64,000 nucleotides of DNA. Origin: Aquimarina sp. AU474 (GTDB taxonomy: Bacteria; Bacteroidota; Bacteroidia; Flavobacteriales; Flavobacteriaceae). The stretch covers positions 248,001-312,000 of the forward strand of contig NZ_OMPE01000007.1 in the NCBI RefSeq assembly GCF_900312815.1. Reading direction: 5' to 3'. Shown here piece by piece: positions 18,200-26,058 of the stretch (positions within the stretch are counted from its first letter, which is position 1; the number at the start of each line of letters is the position of its first letter). A program made the position numbers and the translations under genes. Below the pieces are notes generated by a model. It had not been told where the DNA came from. It was given only the letters and a program-made list of their open reading frames with translations, and made no database searches.

Positions 18200-21100
18200 T
18201 TAAAATGAAACGTTCAATCCCATGTTCACTGATCTTGAAACGGGGTAAGCTCCTCTATCAACTCCAATTTCTAAATTGGCTTGTTGTTGATTGGTATAGT
18301 TCGATAGATTAATTTCTGGATCTAAACCACTATAGTCAGTGATGGTAATTAAATTTTTCCCTTGTAAAAAGATTCTAATTTTATCAACATTTAACTTAGA
18401 GCTAATTGTATTACCAAGAGTATATCCAATGGCTATATTTTTAAGTCTTACATAAGAACCATCTTCAATATAATATGAAGAACCTACTGATTCATCAGCA
18501 CTTAGTGTGAAAGCTGGTAATGTACCGCCTGTATTCGTAGGTGTCCAAGAGTTTTGTATGTAATCCAAACTTCTCGCTCCTTCAAAATTTGAAAAATCCG
18601 TCCAGAATCTTGTCAAATTATAAATATCATTTCCTTGCGAACCTTGAAAAAGAAGTGATAAATCAAAGTTTTTATACTCTGCGTCAAAATTTATCCCATA
18701 AGTAAAGTCTGGGTGAGGATTACCTATAATATCTCTCGCATCACCGGTAATAATAGCTCTCCCTGTATTTGGATCAATTCCTTCCCAGGTAAACCCAACA
18801 AAAGAAGAAATAGGCTCTCCTGCAAGAGTATTAGTAGTTTCAAATCGTGTTTGCGACCCCAAAGTTGGATTTGCAATAACTTGATCCAAGTTGTTTTCAT
18901 CTAAGAAGTCAACTTCGTTTTTATAATGCGATACATTTAATCCTATTGAATAAGAAAAAGCTCTATCTGCTCGATTTGAATACTTAAGGCCTAGATCAAA
19001 ACCTGTATTGGTCATTTGACCAAAGTTTCTAAAAATAGAACCAATAGTATTACCAAATACTGTAGGATCAACAGGTACTGCAAGAAGCATATCCTTAGTA
19101 ACTGCATTATATACGTCTAGATCAACACCAAATCTATTATCAAATAAAGATGCCGATAAACCAAAGTTTGTGGTCGTAGTGGTTTCCCATGTTAAATTAG
19201 GGTCTCCAATATTAGATAAGAAAAATCCTGTTTCTCCATTATAATTATAAAAATTCAAATTGGAAGCAAATGAGGTTACACCCCTAAAAGCTGGTACCGA
19301 ATTATTTCCTACTTGCCCCCAGCTAAACTTAAGTAACAAGTTATTCACTATTGAAGAATCTTCTAAGAAACCTTCGCTAGACATTCTCCATCCTAAACTA
19401 AATGCTGGAAAAACAGCATCTTGATTTCCTCCTTCAAATAAAGAAGATTGATCTTGTCTTACTGTAGCACTCAACAAATACTTATCGTCATAAGTATAAT
19501 CTATTTTTCCAAAAACAGAAAAACTAGATGATTTTGATTGCCCACTACCAACAGTCTGTGTTCCTGTACCGGCACTTAAGAATGTAAAATCAGGTGTATC
19601 CTGTAAGAAATCTGTGATCTGCGCAAAAAATTGATCAAATCTATTCTTCTTAAATTCTGTTCCTACAAAAGCATCAATATTATGTACTCCGCCTATAGTC
19701 TTATTGTATTGTAAAATATTGTACCAGTTGGTATTGATTACATCGGTTGATGTTTCTCTTAATAAATTTACTTGTCTTGCGGCAGAATTCTCAACATCTA
19801 CAGGTCTAAAAAAGGTGAAGTTTGAACTACTCATATCTGCTGTAAATGTTGATTTTAAAGACAATCCGTCTATAATATCATACTCTACATATACCGATCC
19901 AAGTGCTCTAATAGTCTCGGTTGGGTTATTAGCATTTCTATCTGCTTGACCAATTGGATTAGAAGCATTACCTACACCACCAATAGATGCCGTACCTGCA
20001 TAATTTCCTCCTACGTCAAAAACAGGGATCAACGGATTACTTCTGTAAAGTGAAGCAATTTGACCTTCATTATCTTGATTACGAGAACTTCCTACTGGAT
20101 CCAAGATTCCTATTCTTTCAGAGTATGATACATTTACGGCCTCTCCAATTCTAAAACGATCTGTAATATCAAATTCAGAATTTACTCTTAAATTATAACG
20201 TTCAAAACTAGTAGCTCTACCAACTCCTTCTTGATCTAATAACCCTAACCCAATATATAGTTTAGAGTTTTCTCCTCCTCCATTTGCTGATATATTATGT
20301 TGCTGTACAAAAGCCGCATCAAAAAATGCATCAAACCAATCTGTTCCTGTTTTATTTGCTCTTGTTATTCTATTATTAGGAAAGCTATACGTGCTTTCAT
20401 CAACATTTCCTGAAACTCCTTCTGGTAATATGTAATCTGGCAATACAGGATTTGCACCTGATCCATATTGAGGGTGAGAAAGTGCTTGTCCATCATTTGT
20501 AAGTGCTTGCCATCTAGCATCCGCTATTTGTTGCGGCGTAGCGAACTCAGGAAATACAGAATCAGGTATAAAATCAATACCTGTTAGCGCATTATAGCTA
20601 AAAGTAACTTTATTATTTCTATTACCGTTTTTTGTAGTAATCACGATTACCCCATTTGCAGCGCCAATACCATAAATTGATGCAGCTGCTGCATCTTTCA
20701 AAATTTGAATTGATTTTATATCACCAGGATTCAAATCATTTAAACCTTGTCCTGTTTGTACACCATCAATAACATACAGTGGATCATTACCATTAATGGT
20801 TCCATACCCTCTAATACGTACCGCAGAGTTTCCTCCAGGTCCACCTTCAACACCTACTGTAACACCAGCGGCCTGGCCTTGTAATGCTTGTTCAATACTA
20901 GCAGGAGTAGTTGCTGCAATAGCTTCTGATTGTACGATACTAACAGAGCCAGTAATATTTCGTGCACTTTGTCTTGTATACCCTGTAACAATAACTTCAC
21001 TTAATTCGCTTGCATCCTCTATAAGTGTTATATCCACAGTAGCCTGGCCAGAAAATACAACTTCTTTCGTTACAAAACCTATATAAGAATATACCAATGT

Positions 21101-21652
21101 TTCTCCGTTAGCTACTTCTAAAGAATATTTACCATCAAAATCAGTTTGGGTTCCTCTATTTGTACCCTTAACAATTACACTAGCACCCGGCAATGGAGAT
21201 CCATTTGATGTTACAACAACACCATTCATTAAACTCTGAATAATTTCTTCGGGTTCTGAAAACGTTTTCGTGCCTACTTCTTTTTTTTGTTTAGAAATAA
21301 CAATTTGCCGATCAATTATTTTGTAAGTAAGGTTTGTCTTTTGAAACGCCTTGTTTAAAATTTCAATAACTGTAGACTGCTTAAGATTGAGTGTTACTTT
21401 ATGGTTAGTCTTTATAACCTCATCTTTATAAAAAAATATAAATTCACTTTGTGAATGAATCTGATCAAACAGATCTTCTAAAGTTCCATTTTTTACATTA
21501 ACATTTAGTTTTGTTTGCGAATAAGAGTTATAAGCGTAAGCGCTTGTTAGTCCGAGACACAGGAATAAAATAAAAACTCTCATAATAGTTAATAAAAAAT
21601 TGAATGTCCTCTTTTTAGATGAAAAAGAAAGACAGTTAGCTTTTTTATTCAT
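18200..21652 (-). CDS. SusC/RagA family TonB-dependent outer membrane transporter with STN signalling domain
   Basis: A 1150-residue outer membrane receptor. In order: signal peptide (about 15-42), an STN domain (about 48-118, LNVNVKNGTLEDLFDQIHSQ to QIVISK) that can contact FecR, a carboxypeptidase-regulatory-like domain (about 140-220, GVVVTSNGSPLPGASVIVKG), the TonB-box-like region EVIVTGYTRQ, a plug with RIRGYGTINGNDPLYVIDG, and the 22-strand barrel ending in VNMGLNVSF. It imports oligosaccharides with SusD and, through STN, reports substrate to the FecR/sigma pair encoded immediately upstream. Confidence 0.97.
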   Translation of the reverse strand: MNKKANCLSFSSKKRTFNFLLTIMRVFILFLCLGLTSAYAYNSYSQTKLNVNVKNGTLEDLFDQIHSQSEFIFFYKDEVIKTNHKVTLNLKQSTVIEILNKAFQKTNLTYKIIDRQIVISKQKKEVGTKTFSEPEEIIQSLMNGVVVTSNGSPLPGASVIVKGTNRGTQTDFDGKYSLEVANGETLVYSYIGFVTKEVVFSGQATVDITLIEDASELSEVIVTGYTRQSARNITGSVSIVQSEAIAATTPASIEQALQGQAAGVTVGVEGGPGGNSAVRIRGYGTINGNDPLYVIDGVQTGQGLNDLNPGDIKSIQILKDAAAASIYGIGAANGVIVITTKNGNRNNKVTFSYNALTGIDFIPDSVFPEFATPQQIADARWQALTNDGQALSHPQYGSGANPVLPDYILPEGVSGNVDESTYSFPNNRITRANKTGTDWFDAFFDAAFVQQHNISANGGGENSKLYIGLGLLDQEGVGRATSFERYNLRVNSEFDITDRFRIGEAVNVSYSERIGILDPVGSSRNQDNEGQIASLYRSNPLIPVFDVGGNYAGTASIGGVGNASNPIGQADRNANNPTETIRALGSVYVEYDIIDGLSLKSTFTADMSSSNFTFFRPVDVENSAARQVNLLRETSTDVINTNWYNILQYNKTIGGVHNIDAFVGTEFKKNRFDQFFAQITDFLQDTPDFTFLSAGTGTQTVGSGQSKSSSFSVFGKIDYTYDDKYLLSATVRQDQSSLFEGGNQDAVFPAFSLGWRMSSEGFLEDSSIVNNLLLKFSWGQVGNNSVPAFRGVTSFASNLNFYNYNGETGFFLSNIGDPNLTWETTTTTNFGLSASLFDNRFGVDLDVYNAVTKDMLLAVPVDPTVFGNTIGSIFRNFGQMTNTGFDLGLKYSNRADRAFSYSIGLNVSHYKNEVDFLDENNLDQVIANPTLGSQTRFETTNTLAGEPISSFVGFTWEGIDPNTGRAIITGDARDIIGNPHPDFTYGINFDAEYKNFDLSLLFQGSQGNDIYNLTRFWTDFSNFEGARSLDYIQNSWTPTNTGGTLPAFTLSADESVGSSYYIEDGSYVRLKNIAIGYTLGNTISSKLNVDKIRIFLQGKNLITITDYSGLDPEINLSNYTNQQQANLEIGVDRGAYPVSRSVNMGLNVSF

Positions 21653-21675
21653 AATTTTGTTTTTTATACATTAAG

Positions 21676-21732
21676 TATTGCGTTATCGCAATATTTTGAC
21701 TTAGGTCAGAAAATGTTGCCGCATTTTCTGAC
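21676..21732 (-). promoter_or_regulatory. Two strong hairpins in the fecR-susC spacer
   Basis: An 11-bp perfect stem (GTCAGAAAATG at 21705-21715, six-base loop, CATTTTCTGAC at 21722-21732) and a second stem (TATTGCG at 21676-21682, loop, CGCAATA at 21687-21693) lie in the leader of susC. The larger hairpin is followed by eight T only on the plus strand, so it is not a normal terminator for the fecR message. It may stabilise or punctuate the susC mRNA or block antisense transcription. Confidence 0.6.
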
Positions 21733-21787
21733 TTTTTTTTATAAAATAAATGGGTGGTTATTTATTGTTTCATATAATTTGTGTGTT

Positions 21788-22795
21788 TTAGTTAATTACA
21801 ATTTTGCCATTTTCCTTTTTATATTTTAAATCGGTAGTTTCTTTTAATACCTCTAGCACTTTTTCAATACTATCCTTTAAGTCCAAATGTCCCGAAAAAG
21901 TTTCTGCTTGCAACTCTTCACTTTGTATAAGGATCTGAACATTATAATATCTAGATAATTTTTTCACAATCACATCTAGCTTTTGTTTTTTGAAAATAAA
22001 TTTCCCATCACGCCATGACATATATTTCGTAACATCCACCGTACTACTGCGAAGTGTATTATTTTTATTATTATATACTGCCAAGGTACCTGGTGTAATT
22101 TTTATTTTAGATTTCCCAAAAATAGAATTGTCAGAATATTTTATTTCTACCTTCCCTCTTTCTAAAGCAGTACTGGTATATGAATCATCTTCATAACTAC
22201 TCACATTAAACACGGTACCCAATACTTTAATATCGTAATCATTCGTAATTACATAAAATGGTTTTTCTTTATCATGTCTTACATCAAAAATCGCTTCTCC
22301 TACCAAATGGACTTCTCTTTTATCACCATTAAACGCTACTGGATACGTTAACTTTGATCCCGAATTAAGCCATACTTTAGTTCCTTCAGACAACGTTATT
22401 TTCGTTCGTTTCCCATACGGTACAATAATCGTATTAAAGCTATCTTCAGAGCGTTGTTCAACCTTTTTTGAGTTATTTATATCAACCTGATTTCCAGAAC
22501 TTGAGTATGATATACTAGAAACTCTTTCTGATATTTTCACTTCTTCTTTATTACTAAGTACTAGCTTAACATCTCCTTCTTTGTTAATATCAACTTTATT
22601 AACATCTACGAAGTTTTTAATTTTTGAAGAATTATTAAAACTATTCTGGTAGGTCACAGACACCACTAGTAATGAAACAGCAGCAGCAGTACCAAGAGCC
22701 AGCGCAAATCTTTTCCTTTTCTTCTTTCTTCGATATTTATCGACAGAGGTATTAATCCTACTTTTTAGAAATTGTTTTTCTTTTTCAGTTAACAT
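21788..22795 (-). CDS. FecR family anti-sigma factor / signal transducer
   Basis: A 335-residue inner membrane protein. It has a short basic cytoplasmic N terminus, one membrane helix at about 27-47, and a periplasmic FecR domain (about 120-225) with PYGKRTKITLSEGTKVWLNSGSKLTYPV and GEAIFDVRHDKEKPFYV. The C-terminal DUF4974-type domain (about 265-335) resembles STN (FKKQKLDVIVKKLSRYYNV). It should hold the adjacent sigma factor inactive until the STN domain of SusC signals transport. The cytoplasmic part is short (about 26 residues), as is common for Bacteroidetes FecR proteins. It lies 153 bp after the sigma factor gene on the same strand. Confidence 0.95.
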   Translation of the reverse strand: MLTEKEKQFLKSRINTSVDKYRRKKKRKRFALALGTAAAVSLLVVSVTYQNSFNNSSKIKNFVDVNKVDINKEGDVKLVLSNKEEVKISERVSSISYSSSGNQVDINNSKKVEQRSEDSFNTIIVPYGKRTKITLSEGTKVWLNSGSKLTYPVAFNGDKREVHLVGEAIFDVRHDKEKPFYVITNDYDIKVLGTVFNVSSYEDDSYTSTALERGKVEIKYSDNSIFGKSKIKITPGTLAVYNNKNNTLRSSTVDVTKYMSWRDGKFIFKKQKLDVIVKKLSRYYNVQILIQSEELQAETFSGHLDLKDSIEKVLEVLKETTDLKYKKENGKIVIN

Positions 22796-22948
22796 CTTGG
22801 GGATATTAAATACATTAAATTATTTTTCTTTTTCATAAGAACATCTTGATATTGATTTGTTTATATAATGTCAAACCGTAGGTTCTATATTGTATAAAAG
22901 CATCAGACTCAACAGGTATAGACAAAAAAAACGTGATTTTTTATTTTT

Positions 22949-23503
22949 TTATACTTCTATTTCGTTTCGTAGTTTTTTTACCGCCCGGTAGATAAGTGTT
23001 CGAACAGATTCTATAGAGATTCCTAAAATTGCAGCAATTTCTTCGTAGGATTTTTTTTCATCAAATTTTAGTGATAGCCCTCTTCTTTGCTTATTAGAAA
23101 GAGAACACATGGCCAACGAAAGTTTAGCACTAATTTCTTTAGAGTTTTCTGTTTGAATAATAGATTCCTCAACAGACGCATTTACAGATCTAATTTCGTT
23201 TTTGTTATCCTCGGTAGAAAAAAATCTGATCTTAGATTTAAATTTTCTGTTTATTTTCCTTTTCAAAGATTTAAACAGGTAAAATTTCACATTATCTACA
23301 TCTGACAGTTTTTTTCTGTATTTATAAATATCCAAAAACAGGTCATGTATGCAATCCATGACATAGTCTTTATCGTTGGTATGTTGTATACCAAACGCAT
23401 ATAGCTTGTCTACATAGTTATCATAAAGCTGATTAAAAGCATCTAAATCTCCTAATTTAACTTTTGCCCATAAAATAGAATCTACATTTTTGGTGGATTG
23501 CAT
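22949..23503 (-). CDS. ECF-type RNA polymerase sigma factor (Bacteroidetes FecI-like)
   Basis: A 184-residue sigma-70 family protein of the Bacteroidetes family 1 kind. Region 2 is at about 10-75 (DLDAFNQLYDNYVDKLYAFG, DYVMDCIHDLFLDIYKYR). Region 4 is at about 125-180, with the helix-turn-helix SYEEIAAILGISIESVRTLIYRAVKKLR. With FecR it should control the susC operon downstream. It lies between the GH3 gene (92 bp upstream) and fecR on the same strand. Confidence 0.95.
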   Translation of the reverse strand: MQSTKNVDSILWAKVKLGDLDAFNQLYDNYVDKLYAFGIQHTNDKDYVMDCIHDLFLDIYKYRKKLSDVDNVKFYLFKSLKRKINRKFKSKIRFFSTEDNKNEIRSVNASVEESIIQTENSKEISAKLSLAMCSLSNKQRRGLSLKFDEKKSYEEIAAILGISIESVRTLIYRAVKKLRNEIEV

Positions 23504-23595
23504 TTGAACTTATTTGTGTATTCGTATATTCCTAAAAATTTAATCGTGCGCTTAGATCTTTATTAGTAAATTAACATAAATATAATTAAAAACGT

Positions 23596-25872
23596 TTATA
23601 ACTCTTTTTCCAAAACAATTTTTTTAGCAAGTTTATTTATAGTGATTTCAAACTCACCACTTTCGGCTATCCATTCATTATTTTCATCAACAAATTTTAG
23701 ATCATCAAGGTCTATGGTAAACGAAACTGATTTTACTTCTCCTGGTTGAAGCTCTATTTTTTTGAATCTTTTCAACACTTTTACCTCGGGAGTTATACTC
23801 GCATACAAATCACTAATATACAGTTGCACTACTTCTTTACCCGTTTTTACTCCCACGTTTTGAACATCAACCTTTACCTCGACTACATCTTCTTTTTTTA
23901 TAAATATCTTATCAAAACTTAAGTTTTTATACTCAAAAGAAGTATACGATAATCCATGACCAAATTCATATTGGGGATTATAACTTTTTTGATAATCAGC
24001 ATCATCGTTTTGCTCATTATCTCCCAAACTTTCCGTATATTTTCTATTATATTTCTGTAATGAATTCGTATATCTAGGGTAATTATATGGCAATTTTCCG
24101 CTAGGATTAACATCTCCATAAACGATATCCACTAAGGCTCTACCTCCTTCGCTACCTGGAAGGTAACACTGTAACACAGCATTCATTTCATGCTCGAATT
24201 CATTAATGATTCTTGGTCGGCCTTCATTAAGAACCAGAATAATAGGTTTCCCTAATTTAGCCAGTGCTTTTGCCAACTTAACCTGAGGTTCTGTAATAGT
24301 TAAATCGTTAATATCTCCAGGAGTTTCAGTATAATTATGCTCACCAAGACATAAAATAACATAATCGACTTTTTTGGCTAACGAAACTGACTTTGCAATA
24401 TCTATTTCTTCGAAAATCGAAACTCCTGGAGCATATAACACATTTTGTTCTCCAATTTTATTTTGAAAGGCTTCAAGGATTGTAAATTTATCCTCTTGAT
24501 ACTGGTCACTTTTTTCTCCTTGCCAGGTATATGACCACCCGCCATTAAGAGACTTCATACTATTAGCCGTTGGACCAGTAACCAACACTTTCTTTTCTTT
24601 AGGCAAAGGCAAGGTATTACCTACATTCTTTAATAAAGTAATCGATTCTGATGCCGATATATAAGACATTGCAACCGATGACGACGAACCAAAATCCGGA
24701 TAATCTTCAGGATGTGTTACTGGTGTTCTAAATAAGTCTAACTCAAATTTTACTTTTAAAATTCTACCCACTGCATCATCGATTCGCGACATAGGTACTT
24801 CACCATCGCTTACCAAAGAAAATAATTCTTCAAAAAAAGTATAATTATCAGGTACCATACTCATATCTATACCTGCCATTACTGACTTTTTTACAGCTTC
24901 CCGCATTGTTGCCGCAATCTTATGCCTCGTATGCAGGTAAATAATATCCTGCCAATCTGTAACCACAAACCCTTTAAAATCTAATTCGTTTTTTAAAACA
25001 TCAGTAATAAGTTTTTTACTTGCATGCACTGGTGTTCCATTAATTTCTCCAGAACTTATCATTACGCTCTTAGCACCTGCCTCTATACTTTTGGCAAAAA
25101 TAGGAAGGTCGTACTGTTTTAATATTCGTTCTGGAATTATGCTCGGTGTTCTGTCTTTTCCGGTAGGTGGGCTACCATAACCAATATAATGTTTTACACA
25201 TGCCGCTACTTTATCAGAAGCACCTACATCATCCCCTTGAAAACCTCTCACCATAGCCACTCCCATCTCGGATGACAAATAAGAATCTTCTCCGAAGGAT
25301 TCCCATAATCGAGACCAGTTTGGATTTCTTGGTAAATCAAGGTCAGGAGAAAAAACCCAAGGTATAGCAGATGCTCTAGTTTCATAAGCCGAAATCGCAC
25401 TACACTTTTCTACCAATTGAGTATCCCATGTTGCGGCCATACCTATCTGCTGCGGAAACAATACGGCTCCATCTGTATAACTAGATCCATGCACAGCATC
25501 TATACCATAAATTATAGGAATTTTTTTATCTGTCTGATTCGTTTCTTCTAAAATTTCGTTTAAAATCTCATCCCACCTTTTGGGTTTGGGCGCCCCTGGA
25601 TTAGGAACATTGAGTATAGATCCAATTTTATATTTATGGATTGCTTCTTTTAGTTTATTTTTATCCAATACCCCTGGAGCTCCATTTTTCTCTAATGCCG
25701 TAATAGTGATTTGTGTCATCTGCCCTATTTTTTCCTCTAGCGTCATACTAGATAATAGTTTAGACACTTTGATATCTATAGGATCTACAGATTGCAGATC
25801 TTCTTTTTTAAAAGAACATGAAGAAAATAGAGTTACACTTATTAGCATAGTGAGAAATGCATTGATTTTCAT
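23596..25872 (-). CDS. Glycoside hydrolase family 3 beta-glucosidase (lipoprotein)
   Basis: A 758-residue GH3 enzyme. MKINAFLTMLISVTLFSSCS is a lipoprotein signal (Cys19). The (beta/alpha)8 domain includes PIIYGIDAVHG (119-129) and the nucleophile Asp306 in GFVVTDWQDI. The second domain contains GEHNYTETPGD (510-520), the region that supplies the acid/base Glu in ExoI-type enzymes. A C-terminal fibronectin-III-like domain follows (about 655-750). It probably releases glucose from the ends of beta-glucan oligosaccharides at the cell surface or in the periplasm. It is first in the glycan locus. Confidence 0.95.
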   Translation of the reverse strand: MKINAFLTMLISVTLFSSCSFKKEDLQSVDPIDIKVSKLLSSMTLEEKIGQMTQITITALEKNGAPGVLDKNKLKEAIHKYKIGSILNVPNPGAPKPKRWDEILNEILEETNQTDKKIPIIYGIDAVHGSSYTDGAVLFPQQIGMAATWDTQLVEKCSAISAYETRASAIPWVFSPDLDLPRNPNWSRLWESFGEDSYLSSEMGVAMVRGFQGDDVGASDKVAACVKHYIGYGSPPTGKDRTPSIIPERILKQYDLPIFAKSIEAGAKSVMISSGEINGTPVHASKKLITDVLKNELDFKGFVVTDWQDIIYLHTRHKIAATMREAVKKSVMAGIDMSMVPDNYTFFEELFSLVSDGEVPMSRIDDAVGRILKVKFELDLFRTPVTHPEDYPDFGSSSSVAMSYISASESITLLKNVGNTLPLPKEKKVLVTGPTANSMKSLNGGWSYTWQGEKSDQYQEDKFTILEAFQNKIGEQNVLYAPGVSIFEEIDIAKSVSLAKKVDYVILCLGEHNYTETPGDINDLTITEPQVKLAKALAKLGKPIILVLNEGRPRIINEFEHEMNAVLQCYLPGSEGGRALVDIVYGDVNPSGKLPYNYPRYTNSLQKYNRKYTESLGDNEQNDDADYQKSYNPQYEFGHGLSYTSFEYKNLSFDKIFIKKEDVVEVKVDVQNVGVKTGKEVVQLYISDLYASITPEVKVLKRFKKIELQPGEVKSVSFTIDLDDLKFVDENNEWIAESGEFEITINKLAKKIVLEKEL

Positions 25873-26003
25873 ATCAATATAAAATTAATTTCCGGGTACT
25901 TCTTATAATGAGGATCAACTTTATGAAACATAGACAATAATTACTGCCTTATTTTCATTTTTATTTAAAAAAACACTTAAAAAATTATGTAAATTCATAA
26001 AAA

Positions 26004-26030
26004 AACCGAATCGCTTTGGGCGATCCGGTT
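26004..26030 (-). terminator. Intrinsic terminator of carB
   Basis: Stem of 11 positions (26004-26014 with 26020-26030) with one mismatch and a five-base loop. On the minus strand it is followed by a run of T, 29 bp beyond the carB stop. Confidence 0.85.
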
Positions 26031-26058
26031 CTTAATTATTTTATTAAAAAAAGTAAAA

